64,000 nucleotides of DNA from contig WFPK01000115.1 of assembly GCA_015487555.1 (NCBI GenBank), positions 1 to 64,000 of the forward strand. Direction: 5' to 3'. Positions 40,805 through 50,270 of the stretch are shown here, piece by piece (positions within the stretch are counted from its first letter, which is position 1; every line of letters begins with the position of its first letter). Source of the DNA: Phycisphaerales bacterium. Its GTDB lineage: Bacteria; Planctomycetota; Phycisphaerae; Phycisphaerales; UBA1924. The notes below the pieces were generated by a model. It was not told where the DNA came from, did not search any database, and saw only the letters and a list, made by a program, of their open reading frames with translations. A program made the position numbers and the translations under genes.

Positions 40805-42744
40805 AACCTCGATATGACTGGCACAAAACACCTTTGGGGCGTGCGATTCTTTTCTTCGGCTCGATCAAGTTCGCGGTGCCGATTTTGGTTTTGGCAACGC
40901 TTGCGCTGTGCTATGGCACTTGGCTTGAAGCAACAACCAACGCAACCCATGCCAAGATTGTGGTCTATGGGTCGTGGTGGTTCGTTGTCTTGATGGCATT
41001 GATCTGCGTCACACTCATCCTTGCGGTTGTCACGCGATACCCCTGGCGGAAAAAACACACCGGGTTCATCATCGTCCACGCGGCCCTCATCACGATCATC
41101 GTCTCCGGATTCGTCACCTTCTTTACCAAGGTCGAAGGTACCATGTCGCTCGAAGAAGGGATGCGTGCCGATGCGCTGCGGGGGCAGACTAACGAGCTCC
41201 AGATACTCACGCACAACGCTGGGGAGTTCGAGATACTCGATGCGCAGATCATCCGGGCTCCAGGAACAATCTCACTCAACGGCATCGAGATCGAGGTGCT
41301 CGAACGATGGGACAACTCGGCGCAAGAAACAGTCGTCCTCAATGATGGCATGAACCTGCTCCACGCCATCGAGCTCAAGTTTGGCGCTGGCGATGAGGGG
41401 CACTGGATCGGGCAGCTTCAAAATGGTGAAACCCCACCGGTCCTTCACGAGGTCGAGGTGCGCGTCTTGCCCCAAGGGCAGGCATGGTCGCCCGAAACCA
41501 TCGGTCAGCAATCCCGCCCGGTGTTTCGACACCGGAACAAGGAGGGCTTGATCGACCTCGAAGAAGTCGGGCAGGTGGTCGATACCGGGTGGGCCATCGA
41601 ATCCATCAGACGCTTCAAACACGCGATGGTCGGGCCTGAGGGGATGATCGAAGGCGATGAATCACGCGATAACCCGGCAGTTGAAGTGACACTTGTCCAT
41701 GAGAATGGATCGCGCGAACGACACGCTGCCTTCGATCGGTTCCGAGGTTCAATCAACAAAAAACAGGTCGATGGCGAGGATTTCTCCGAGCTGGTGCTCG
41801 AATATGTCGGGCACGGGCTCGATCGTCCGACGCTGGTTTTTACCCGCGATGAATCGGCGACTACTGCCCACTTCGCATCGCCCGATGGACACCGCATCGA
41901 GCAGGTGCTCGATGGGCAGGCTCCGTGGACGATCGACCTGGGCGATGGAAGCGAGTGCATCATTCTCGAAGCATTCTCCAACGCCCGAGGCACAACCAAG
42001 CTCGTCAAGGCGCCGCAAGGCGAAGAAAACATGCCTGCGCTGGTGGTGCGGATTCATGGGACAGCTGCCGATGGCACCGCTTCGCATGAACCGATGATCC
42101 TCGCGTGGGGAGCACGCTCGATGATTCAAGTCGGTGATGAGTTTCTGGGGATTTCCTATACCCCCTCGATGACTCGGGTTCCCTTTGCGATTGAGCTGGT
42201 CGACTTCCGTAAGGTGGACTACCCCGGATCATCCATGGCGATGGCCTACGAGTCCGATGTCATCTTTACCGACGAGCACGGCAACACGCATGAGCAGACC
42301 ATCTGGATGAACAATCCGCTCGAGTATCAAGGGTGGAAGGTCTATCAATCAGGATTCGTCGGCTCGGATGTCTCGATCTTCCAAGTGACCAAAGACCCCG
42401 GGTTGCTCGCAACCTACATAGGGTGCATCTTCCTCTGCTTGGGGATCTTGGTGATGTACTACTCCAAGGCATATTCACACGGACACCCCGGTATGCCCAA
42501 GGTGTTCGATTCAAAGAAGAAAAGGAGCTCAAACCATGCGTTTGCTGAGCGTACTTCTGATGTCGTTGATGGCGATCGCCATGATCTCCCCCCAAGCACA
42601 AGCGTCGCAACCGCCTCGCCCGGATCAGGACTGGAAGTCCAAGTTTGCATCGATTCCGATCCAGGATCGCGGACGCACGATGCCGATGGACACCTACGCA
42701 AGACGCGTGGCCGTCGCGATCACCGGACGCACACAGTGGGGTGA
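40801..42744 (+). CDS. resB: ResB-like cytochrome c biogenesis protein
   Basis: The first ~100 residues have three transmembrane helices (LGRAILFFGSIKFAVPILVLATLALCYGTWL and two more). A large periplasmic domain of about 430 residues follows, then a last helix (LLATYIGCIFLCLGILVMYY). This is the ResB (Ccs1) layout of cytochrome c system II. It pairs with ccsA next to it to deliver haem to the many CxxCH proteins here. The open frame runs 209 bases into ccsA, giving a 70-residue charged tail unlike ResB. A stop or slip near the A-rich stretch around 42516 may end the protein earlier. The ATG at 40801 couples to the previous gene. Confidence 0.8.
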   Translation: MKPRYDWHKTPLGRAILFFGSIKFAVPILVLATLALCYGTWLEATTNATHAKIVVYGSWWFVVLMALICVTLILAVVTRYPWRKKHTGFIIVHAALITIIVSGFVTFFTKVEGTMSLEEGMRADALRGQTNELQILTHNAGEFEILDAQIIRAPGTISLNGIEIEVLERWDNSAQETVVLNDGMNLLHAIELKFGAGDEGHWIGQLQNGETPPVLHEVEVRVLPQGQAWSPETIGQQSRPVFRHRNKEGLIDLEEVGQVVDTGWAIESIRRFKHAMVGPEGMIEGDESRDNPAVEVTLVHENGSRERHAAFDRFRGSINKKQVDGEDFSELVLEYVGHGLDRPTLVFTRDESATTAHFASPDGHRIEQVLDGQAPWTIDLGDGSECIILEAFSNARGTTKLVKAPQGEENMPALVVRIHGTAADGTASHEPMILAWGARSMIQVGDEFLGISYTPSMTRVPFAIELVDFRKVDYPGSSMAMAYESDVIFTDEHGNTHEQTIWMNNPLEYQGWKVYQSGFVGSDVSIFQVTKDPGLLATYIGCIFLCLGILVMYYSKAYSHGHPGMPKVFDSKKKRSSNHAFAERTSDVVDGDRHDLPPSTSVATASPGSGLEVQVCIDSDPGSRTHDADGHLRKTRGRRDHRTHTVG

Positions 42745-44254
42745 GGGGCGAGGCCCAGCGGGATACTCAGGGAGAGATCACATCGACCTGATCGCCGATC
42801 TGCTCTTCAAGCCCGACGAGATGTTCCGCGAAGAGCTCATCCCACTTGGGCGCAAGAAGCTCAAAGCCGAGTTCGGGCTCGATCCCGATGCCAAGTTCTT
42901 CGCGCCCGGCGAGCTGATGCTCAACGAGGGGCTCCATCGACTCTCGGGCGAGGTCCGCACGAAGATGGATCGCAACAACAAGTATCGCCCATCGCGCGAC
43001 GAGCAGGCGGTGATTGATGCGCAGAACAAAATGGCGACGCTGTCGTTCTTTATGACCGGGCAGGGGATCGCCATTGTTCCGATCGAAGGCACCGAGACAT
43101 TCGCCTCGGCAGGGATCAAACACACCGATCATGGCACCGAAGAGGTCCAGCGGGCGCTGCTGGCGATGCAGGAGGCCTATCTCAACGACGGCGATATGAA
43201 CGCGGCGGTTGATACACTCATCAACGCGATCAATGCCAACACCCAGCACCCCCAGACGCTTGCATCCAAGATCAACATGGAGCTGCTCTACAACACGCAC
43301 AAGCCCTGGCGGATGGCAGCCATCGCCACTGTGCTCGCGCTGCTGTTGTTGATTGCGCGGTGGATTGTTCGTTCCAAGGTCATCACTGTGCTCATCGCGC
43401 TGGCGATTCTCTGGGCAATGGCCGAGCAGGCCTTTGGGCTCTGGCTCCGCGTGGCGATCCTCGAGCGCGCTCCGGTGTCCAATACCTACGAGTCCCTGCT
43501 CTGGATGGGGATCGTCGCGGTGATCCTTGGGATCGTCGGCCAGCTGCTCTCGCCGAGGAGCTGGTACCTCGCAGCGGGTCTGAGTGCATCGGTGCTTTCG
43601 ATTCTCTTTGCGATGCTTGTTCCGCTCCAAGATCAGACCAACTCGCTGCCCGCGGTGCTGCGTTCAAACTACTGGTTGATTGTCCATGTGCTCACCATCG
43701 TCGCTTCGTACGGCGCACTGCTGCTGGCTGCGGTCTTGGCCCATGTCTATCTCTTCAAGGATGTGCTCTTGCGCCGGCCTTCTGAGAAGTCGGAGCGGAT
43801 CGTTGTGCAGGTCTACCGTATGATGCAGATCGGGGTGATTTTGCTCACCGCGGGTACCATCCTCGGGGGCGTCTGGGCAGCCGACTCATGGGGACGATTC
43901 TGGGGATGGGATCCAAAAGAAACATGGTCGCTCATCTCGATCCTGACTTACTTTATCCTCCTCCATGCCCGGTATGTGGGATGGATTCGTGATTTCGGGC
44001 TCGCCGTCTCGGCGATCGTTGGATTCCTCGCCATCGTCTGGACTTTCTATGGCGTGAACTATGTCATGGCATCAGGGCTCCACTCGTATGGATTCGGTTC
44101 CGGCGGCGAAATATGGGTCGCGATCTGGGCGTTGGCGGAGGTCGTATTCGTGGCGATCTGCCTGTGGAGAAGACCCAGCAAGCCCTCACGCTCTCGGAGA
44201 AAATCAGGGACGAATCGTTCAACTGTTGCGCACAAATCGGCAGCGGTAACATAA
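42536..44254 (+). CDS. ccsA: CcsA-like haem handling protein
   Basis: This 572-residue membrane protein carries the haem-handling WGWDPKETWSL motif (about 458-470) and eight or more helices, with conserved His residues in IVHVLTIVASYG and ILLHARYVG. It is preceded by an unusual N-terminal part: a signal peptide and a periplasmic region of about 230 residues. CcsA holds haem for attachment to CxxCH proteins, working with ResB (the overlapping gene upstream). The start has AAAGGAG in front. The adjacent multihaem genes explain why assembly factors are here. Confidence 0.9.
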   Translation: MRLLSVLLMSLMAIAMISPQAQASQPPRPDQDWKSKFASIPIQDRGRTMPMDTYARRVAVAITGRTQWGEGRGPAGYSGRDHIDLIADLLFKPDEMFREELIPLGRKKLKAEFGLDPDAKFFAPGELMLNEGLHRLSGEVRTKMDRNNKYRPSRDEQAVIDAQNKMATLSFFMTGQGIAIVPIEGTETFASAGIKHTDHGTEEVQRALLAMQEAYLNDGDMNAAVDTLINAINANTQHPQTLASKINMELLYNTHKPWRMAAIATVLALLLLIARWIVRSKVITVLIALAILWAMAEQAFGLWLRVAILERAPVSNTYESLLWMGIVAVILGIVGQLLSPRSWYLAAGLSASVLSILFAMLVPLQDQTNSLPAVLRSNYWLIVHVLTIVASYGALLLAAVLAHVYLFKDVLLRRPSEKSERIVVQVYRMMQIGVILLTAGTILGGVWAADSWGRFWGWDPKETWSLISILTYFILLHARYVGWIRDFGLAVSAIVGFLAIVWTFYGVNYVMASGLHSYGFGSGGEIWVAIWALAEVVFVAICLWRRPSKPSRSRRKSGTNRSTVAHKSAAVT

Positions 44255-44430
44255 ATGTATGGATATAACCGCATTGCGAGAAGATCGTAATACGGAGGAC
44301 GGATTGCTTTGACGATGAATACACATGCCCAAATGATGGGATAGACAATATACATCGCCTGCAAGGTGACAGCGCCGAGTGTTCGGCGTGTACCGTGCGG
44401 GATTCAATATTGGCAGGCCTGGAGGCTTCA

Positions 44431-45915
44431 ATGACACGCATGACGCACAATGGAAAAGACAAGAGAAAAGAAGGACGAGCACTGACCACTGTTGCACTTG
44501 CAGGGACGATCACGCTCGTCTCCGCTGCCGGTGTGGCTTTGGCAGAGGATCAAACAGACCAAAGCGACGCACCCGCTGTTACCTACCCCAAGTTCAAGAC
44601 CCTCCGCTTTGACGAAGACTGGTCCGGGTTTGATTCAGAAAATGGGGACGACTACTGGGACGATCTCAAGCATATCAAGCTCAGCGATGATGGTTCATCA
44701 TGGGTCAGTGTCGGCGGGTCGCTTCGGCTTCGTTCCGAAGCGTGGCAATCCTTTGGGTTCTCCCCGGCCACCACCGCGGATGATTCATTTGCACTCTCAC
44801 GCCTCCAACTTCACACCGACTGGAACTTCGGCGAGAACTTCCGCGTGTTCATCGAAGGCGAGAGCGCACTTTCAACCGATCGCGATTTGGCAGGTGGCGT
44901 GCGTGGGCTCGATGCCGATGCGCTCGATCTCCAGAACGCATTCGCCGATATCATCCTCCCCTTCGGCGAGGCCGACGACAAAGTCACCCTCCGCATTGGT
45001 CGCCAAGGACTCCTCTTTGGCAAACAACGCCTCGTTTCGACACTCCCCTGGGCAAACTCCCAGCGATCATGGGACGGCGGACGAGTCATCGTCGAAATGA
45101 ACGGGTGGCGCGCCGACGCCTTCTACACCCGCTACACGCCTGTCGAGAAATACAACTTCAACGATTGGAATGCCGGCCCAGACTTCTGGGGCATCTACGC
45201 CACGGGTAAAATCGGAGGCGATCACAACATCGGGGTCGATCTCTACTACCTCGGACTTGAAACCGATGGCTCAGTGACCTTCAACGGCACCACCGGCATC
45301 GAAGAACGCCATACCGTCGGGGCACGCCTCTTCGGCAAGTTCGGCGACTCAGGGTTCGGCTATGATGTCGAGGGCGCCTACCAGTTCGGCGATGTTGGCA
45401 GCGCCGATATCAGCGCCTACATGTTCGCATCGCAGGTCTACTACGCATTCGATTCCGAATGGAAACCAAAGGTCTACCTCGGGTTTGATATCTCCTCGGG
45501 TGACGACACCGCAGGCGATGCCGATGTCGAAACCTTCAATCAGCTCTTCCCGCTCGGGCATGCCTACAACGGGTTCATGGACTTGATCGGGCGTCAGAAC
45601 ATCACCGATCTCTCTGCGGGTGTCTCGTTCAAGCCTCACAAGAAGTTCCTCGTCAAGGCTGACTTCCACAACTTCACACGGACGAGCGATTCCGACTCAG
45701 TCTACAACGCTGGCGGGGGCGTCTTGCGCCCAACTGCTGCTGGCGCATCGAGCTCCGTCGGACAAGAGTTTGACCTGACCGTCAAATACTTCGCCAACCG
45801 CAACTTGACCATCCAAGGCGGCTACTCACACTTCTTCGCAGGGGATTTCTTCACCGATACCGGATCAGATGAAGACATCGACTGGTACTACTTCCAAGGC
45901 ACCTACACCTTCTGA
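44431..45915 (+). CDS. Outer-membrane porin, alginate-export (AlgE-like) family
   Basis: This 494-residue protein has an N-terminal signal (residues 15-38, ending near ALAED), an acidic linker and then amphipathic strands: GSLRLRSEAWQS, LQLHTDWNFGENFRVFIEGES, VTLRIGRQGLLFGKQRLVS and YNFNDWNAGPDFWGIYATG. It ends with phenylalanine (FQGTYTF), the usual signal for the Bam machinery. The layout is that of the alginate-export barrel family, found next to respiratory clusters as outer-membrane channels. Nitrate or nitrite entry is a plausible job because it follows the cytochrome genes. The ATG at 44431 has GGAGG upstream and is preferred over one 36 bases earlier. Confidence 0.82.
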   Translation: MTRMTHNGKDKRKEGRALTTVALAGTITLVSAAGVALAEDQTDQSDAPAVTYPKFKTLRFDEDWSGFDSENGDDYWDDLKHIKLSDDGSSWVSVGGSLRLRSEAWQSFGFSPATTADDSFALSRLQLHTDWNFGENFRVFIEGESALSTDRDLAGGVRGLDADALDLQNAFADIILPFGEADDKVTLRIGRQGLLFGKQRLVSTLPWANSQRSWDGGRVIVEMNGWRADAFYTRYTPVEKYNFNDWNAGPDFWGIYATGKIGGDHNIGVDLYYLGLETDGSVTFNGTTGIEERHTVGARLFGKFGDSGFGYDVEGAYQFGDVGSADISAYMFASQVYYAFDSEWKPKVYLGFDISSGDDTAGDADVETFNQLFPLGHAYNGFMDLIGRQNITDLSAGVSFKPHKKFLVKADFHNFTRTSDSDSVYNAGGGVLRPTAAGASSSVGQEFDLTVKYFANRNLTIQGGYSHFFAGDFFTDTGSDEDIDWYYFQGTYTF

Positions 45916-46316
45916 TTGGCAGGTGCGGAGCACATACGCTTTGTAAAACTCCTCTATTGCGACAAGGCCCTGCACTGCGGGGCCTTGTCATTGTTCAGGG
46001 CAATGGCAGGATTTGAAGAAAAAGGCATCGCGACAAGGACAAGGGCAAAGATGAGGATGCACCCACACCGGTCTCCCGACGGGAGGCGTGTCGTCTACAT
46101 CCCGATGCCAAAGGCATCATCGAAGGCCTGGGGCATCCATTGAAGATTCGCCCGAGGACAAAGCGAGCGGGGAGGTGTTGCAAGATTTCTGCACAAGAGG
46201 TATCGGTATGCGATGAAACTCCTCGCTGGGGGATATAGGATACAGGTGTTCATGGTCATTTGAATCGTGGAGTTCTCCATCTTTTCTTTGGTCAGCAGTG
46301 CGTCGGAAGGTGTACG
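45916..46316. other. Gene-free stretch between porin and P-type ATPase
   Basis: No open frame here has a ribosome-binding site or a recognisable family. It contains the hairpin annotated at 45961 and, at its right end, GGAAGG at 46305-46310, the ribosome-binding site of the ATPase. Nothing else is supported. Confidence 0.4.
45961..45995 (+). terminator. Hairpin terminator after the porin gene
   Basis: GACAAGGCCC (45961-45970) pairs perfectly with GGGCCTTGTC (45980-45989) around a nine-base loop and is followed by ATTGTT, a weak T-tract. It is placed 46 bases past the porin stop. Confidence 0.55.
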
Positions 46317-48740
46317 ATGAACCAGAAAGAGCGATCAACCGCCCCGGGCTCACTTGCAGGCGAGCAAGTCGGTCTGAGCGAGGATCAGGTTGCTCAACGC
46401 CGTCAGGAGTATGGATACAACGAGATTGTCGAGCACGAAGAGTCGCTCTTCCGTCGCCTGGCACGCCGACTCTGGGGACCGATTCCATGGATGATCGAGA
46501 TCGCAGCGATTCTCTCAGCTGCGGTTCAGAAATGGGAAGACTTTACGATTATCCTTATTCTTCTTGTTGTCAATGTATACATTGATTTTCATCAAGAATC
46601 CAAGGCCCTGAGCGCCCTCAAAGCAATCAAAACGAAGCTTGCCAAGCAAGCACTGGTCAAGCGAGACGGGCAGTGGAAAGAAATCCCGGCCCGCGAGCTG
46701 GTCCCCGGAGATCTGATTCGGCTTCGGCTTGGGAATCTTGTGCCCGCCGATGCGAAGTTGATCGATGGCTCGACCCTTGAGATTGATCAATCTGCACTCA
46801 CAGGTGAATCCCTCCCGGTGTCCAAATCGGCTGGCGACCTGGTCTACAGCAACTCGATCGTCCGTAAAGGAGAAACCGAGGCCGTGGTCAGTGGGATTGG
46901 TTCGCAAACCTACTTCGGCAAGACCGCATCGCTGGTTGTTCAAGCGGCACGAATGGAAAGAAGCCATTTTCAGAAAGCAATTATCAAGATAGGCAACTTT
47001 CTAATCACGATTGCAAGTGTGATGATTGTGCTTATTGTGGTGGTCTCGCTTGTCCGAGGGGATCCATTGCTTGAGATTCTTCGGTTCTCCATGGTGCTTG
47101 CGATCGCATCAATCCCGGTGGCATTGCCTGCGGTGCTCTCGGTGACGATGGCGGTGGGGGCGCTCCATCTGGCCAAGCATCAGGCGGTGGTGAGTCGATT
47201 AGTTTCCATCGAAGAGCTCGCTGGTGTTGATGTGCTTTGTTGCGACAAGACCGGGACGCTGACCAAGAACGAGATGACTTTGGGAGAGATCATCTGCTTT
47301 GGTAAGACGAGCAAGCACGAGGCGTTGTTGTATGCTGCTCTGGCAAGTCGGCGAGAAGACAATGATCCAGTCGAACGCCCGATCTTTGAAGCCCTGGATC
47401 AGGCAGGGCTTCGTGCGCAGATTCAAGCATACACGCTCGATTCGTTTACACCATTTGATCCGGTGAACAAGCAGACCCGCTCACGCGTCCATCGTGATGC
47501 AGAAGTCCAGATGGAGTTGATCAAGGGAGCCCCTCAGGCGATTCTCGCCGAGTGCGATGCATCAGGTGATGACCTTCAATCCGTTGAATCGCATATCGAC
47601 GCATTGGCACGAGAGGGGTATCGCACGCTCGGGGTCGCGGTTCGCTACGACAATGATTCCGCATTCCGGTTTGTTGCGCTCATTCCAATGTTTGACCCGC
47701 CCCGCGATGATTCGGCGAGCACAATCGCCCAGGTCAAAGACCTCGGGGTCGATCTCAAGATGGTCACGGGGGACAACCTTGCGATTGCCAAGCAAGTTGC
47801 ACGGATGGTAGGGCTCCGCGATACCATCCGTGTTGCTGCAGAGCTCGATGCCCATGAGGGGGCTTCACAAGATGATGATGGGCTCGAAGACTCGGCGGGG
47901 TTTGCGGAGGTATTCCCTGAGCACAAGTTTGAAATCGTCAGCAGGCTCCAACAGCGCGGGCATATCGTCGGGATGACTGGCGATGGCGTCAACGATGCCC
48001 CCGCCCTGCGCAAGGCAGATGCCGGGATCGCGGTATCGGGGGCGACCGATGCTGCGCGGGCAGCTGCGGATTTGGTGTTGATGGCGCCGGGGCTCGCGGT
48101 GATTGCCCAGGCCATCCGTGAGGCAAGGCAGATCTTTGGACGGATGATGAGCTACTCAATCTTCCGGCTTGCCGAGACGATGCGCGTGATCTTCTTCATG
48201 ACCCTTGCGATCGTGGTGTTCAACTTCTATCCCGTTACGCCGATTATGATTATTTTCCTGGCGTTGCTCAACGATATCCCGATCATGGCGATTGCCTATG
48301 ACAACGCACGCATCGAGCCCAAACCTGTGCGGTGGGATATGCGAGAGGTCATCACGGTCGGTGGCGTGCTGGGTGTGATGGGGGTGCTCTCTTCGTTCTC
48401 GCTCTTCTTTATTGTTCAGTCGATGGGATTTGAGCGCGAGTTGATCCAGTCGATGATCTTTCTCAAACTCAATGTGGCGGGACATTCCACCATCTTTGTC
48501 TGTCGAACACGAGAAAAACACTTCTGGGAACGCCCGTATCCATCGCGCAAGTTCCTCATCCCAGCATTTGGTACACAGCTCGTCGCGCCATTTGTGGTCT
48601 ACTTCGGGCTATTCATGGAGCCCATTGGATTCATGCCCATCGTCTACATCTGCCTCTATGCATTCGCATGGTTTTTGGCCAATGACTTTGTGAAAGTCTG
48701 GACCTATCGCCTCATAGGAAAGAAAGCAGATAAAGCGTGA
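46317..48740 (+). CDS. P-type ATPase, plasma-membrane H+-ATPase (P3A) type
   Basis: This protein of 807 residues has all ion-pump motifs. The actuator shows LTGESLPVSKS. The P-type phosphorylation site is CDKTGTLTKNE (Asp310). MTGDGVNDAPALRKADAGIAV is the hinge, and about ten helices are visible. PVALPAVLSVTMAVGA in the fourth helix and the short N-terminus match the P3A proton-pump group rather than heavy-metal CPx ATPases. It probably exports protons (or Na+) using ATP. The small SpoIIAA-like protein gene follows after 54 bases. A possible link to stress acidification is conjectural. Confidence 0.93.
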   Translation: MNQKERSTAPGSLAGEQVGLSEDQVAQRRQEYGYNEIVEHEESLFRRLARRLWGPIPWMIEIAAILSAAVQKWEDFTIILILLVVNVYIDFHQESKALSALKAIKTKLAKQALVKRDGQWKEIPARELVPGDLIRLRLGNLVPADAKLIDGSTLEIDQSALTGESLPVSKSAGDLVYSNSIVRKGETEAVVSGIGSQTYFGKTASLVVQAARMERSHFQKAIIKIGNFLITIASVMIVLIVVVSLVRGDPLLEILRFSMVLAIASIPVALPAVLSVTMAVGALHLAKHQAVVSRLVSIEELAGVDVLCCDKTGTLTKNEMTLGEIICFGKTSKHEALLYAALASRREDNDPVERPIFEALDQAGLRAQIQAYTLDSFTPFDPVNKQTRSRVHRDAEVQMELIKGAPQAILAECDASGDDLQSVESHIDALAREGYRTLGVAVRYDNDSAFRFVALIPMFDPPRDDSASTIAQVKDLGVDLKMVTGDNLAIAKQVARMVGLRDTIRVAAELDAHEGASQDDDGLEDSAGFAEVFPEHKFEIVSRLQQRGHIVGMTGDGVNDAPALRKADAGIAVSGATDAARAAADLVLMAPGLAVIAQAIREARQIFGRMMSYSIFRLAETMRVIFFMTLAIVVFNFYPVTPIMIIFLALLNDIPIMAIAYDNARIEPKPVRWDMREVITVGGVLGVMGVLSSFSLFFIVQSMGFERELIQSMIFLKLNVAGHSTIFVCRTREKHFWERPYPSRKFLIPAFGTQLVAPFVVYFGLFMEPIGFMPIVYICLYAFAWFLANDFVKVWTYRLIGKKADKA

Positions 48741-48794
48741 GGCCTCGATGGACATGGCACTCACGCGACTTGTAGAAAAAGGAAGGAGGGCGAG

Positions 48795-49160
48795 ATGCCC
48801 ATCGAAGTTCATACAAATGAAGAGACCCATGTGATCGACATGATCATCACCGGCACACTGACCAGGGACGACTATGCACAGTTTGTTCCGATTGCCGAAG
48901 AAGCAATCCGCCGATTTGGAAAGGCGAGTATCTACTTTGAGATGCACGACTTCACAGGCTGGACGCTCGGCGCTTCATGGGAAGATCTCAAGTTCGATAT
49001 CAAACACTTTGCCGATTTTTCTAAAATCGCGATCGTGGGTGATCGAGCATGGGAGCACGCGATGGCAACGCTGCTCAAACCATTCACCAAGGCTAAGGTT
49101 CGCTACTTCGATCGGTCCGAGTCCGACCAGGCCCGGGCGTGGTTGCTCGGGGATCAATAA
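48795..49160 (+). CDS. SpoIIAA-like (STAS-related) protein
   Basis: This 121-residue cytosolic protein resembles the SpoIIAA-like group. It has a N-terminal strand (HVIDMIITGTLTRDDYAQFVP), a central IYFEMHDFTGWTLGASWEDLKFDIKHFADFSKIAIVGDRAWEH and a C-terminal RYFDRSESDQARAWL helix. Members bind lipids or act in regulation, with no defined reaction. It follows the ATPase closely on the same strand and may be co-transcribed. Confidence 0.8.
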   Translation: MPIEVHTNEETHVIDMIITGTLTRDDYAQFVPIAEEAIRRFGKASIYFEMHDFTGWTLGASWEDLKFDIKHFADFSKIAIVGDRAWEHAMATLLKPFTKAKVRYFDRSESDQARAWLLGDQ

Positions 49161-49304
49161 AGCCCAGTATGCATCTACCAGTATGCATCGATGAAAAGCA
49201 ATGGCGGAAGAGCCATTGGGCGCTGGCGAGGTTGAAGATCCCATCGCCAACATGCCTCGGCCCCGCCTCAGGCCCATGCCTCGGACCCTAGAAGGAGTTT
49301 GCCA

Positions 49305-49958
49305 ATGGACAGTGCAGTCGCACTCGTACGAAGCTACCTCAAAATCAATGGCTACTTCGTCATCACCGACTACCCCATCGTCGAGGTCTTTGACCACAAC
49401 GAGGTCCGTTCGATTACCGATCTCGACATCCTCGCCGTCCGCTTTCCCGGAGCAGGGCGTCTTGTGCCTCATGGGAATCAAGGGGCGATGATCGGAAAGG
49501 TCGATCCCGAACTCGGAGCAAGCGATGAGCATGTCGAGTTCATCATCGGGGAGGTGAAGCAGGGAGCTGCCCGTCTCAATCGAGGGGCCCATGACCCCGT
49601 AGTTATCCGAACGGCACTGGCACGGTTCGGATCATGCCCGCACGAGCACACGACCCCGGTGGTCGAGAAACTGCTCGAAACAGGGCACGCAAGAACGCCA
49701 GATGGACACCATGTCCGGATGATGGCCTTCGCGTCCTATATCGAGAAACAACCTAAGCATGGCGTCCATGTGATTACCCTTGGACATATGGAGCACTTTG
49801 TCACCACCTACCTCCGCCAACACTGGCACACCCTCCATGAGACCCAGTTCAATGACCCGGCGATGAACTTCCTGATGATGCTCGAAAAAACGAAACGCCA
49901 CTCCGCCAACCCGCAATCTGCCTCGAAGCATGGGCATGGCATCGCCAAAAAACAATAG
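49305..49958 (+). CDS. Unknown protein with possible PD-(D/E)xK fold
   Basis: This 217-residue soluble protein has a start supported by AAGGAG. No family was named. A segment ITDLDILAVRF followed by about 37 residues and then EFIIGEVKQGAARLN fits the D...ExK arrangement of the PD-(D/E)xK nuclease fold, and a His-rich C-terminal part follows (HVITLGHMEHFVTTYLRQHWHTLHE). It could be a nuclease or a decayed relative. It stands alone between the SpoIIAA-like gene and tRNA-Arg. Confidence 0.6.
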   Translation: MDSAVALVRSYLKINGYFVITDYPIVEVFDHNEVRSITDLDILAVRFPGAGRLVPHGNQGAMIGKVDPELGASDEHVEFIIGEVKQGAARLNRGAHDPVVIRTALARFGSCPHEHTTPVVEKLLETGHARTPDGHHVRMMAFASYIEKQPKHGVHVITLGHMEHFVTTYLRQHWHTLHETQFNDPAMNFLMMLEKTKRHSANPQSASKHGHGIAKKQ

Positions 49959-49999
49959 AAAACCACCCGTTTGACCAACGCAAGGCACCGCGGAGGCGT

Positions 50000-50033
50000 C
50001 CAAAAACAACCAAACCCCGTCAAAAAACGGGGT
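50000..50033 (-). terminator. Intrinsic terminator of tRNA-Arg
   Basis: On the minus strand ACCCCGT pairs with ACGGGGT (50014-50033) around TTTTTG and is followed by a T/G-rich tract (TTGGTTGTTTTT). It lies nine bases past the tRNA-Arg 3-prime end. Confidence 0.65.
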
Positions 50034-50041
50034 CTGAGAAG

Positions 50042-50115
50042 CACGCGCGGAAGGATTCGAACCCTCAACCTCCTGATCCGTAGTCAGGTGCTCTATCCAG
50101 TTGAGCTACGCACGC
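50042..50115 (-). tRNA. tRNA-Arg (ACG)
   Basis: The 74-base minus-strand cloverleaf has acceptor GCGTGCG against CGCGCGT with two G-U pairs, anticodon arm CCTGA-CTACGGA-TCAGG with anticodon ACG, and T-arm GAGGG-TTCGAAT-CCTTC with discriminator G. CCA is not encoded. The A at the wobble position needs TadA for decoding CGC and CGA. Confidence 0.93.
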
Positions 50116-50270
50116 GTCGGCCGATTGCTCAGCGGCATATAGGGTAAGCTGGGTCGTCACAAATAGCAAGTTCATCATGCCTCAGAGGTTGATTTCTTGG
50201 ATTTACAGGCAACAATATCCTCCCAAGGGGCTGACTCCCCCAGATTGACTTTTACAGGAACAAAGACCAT

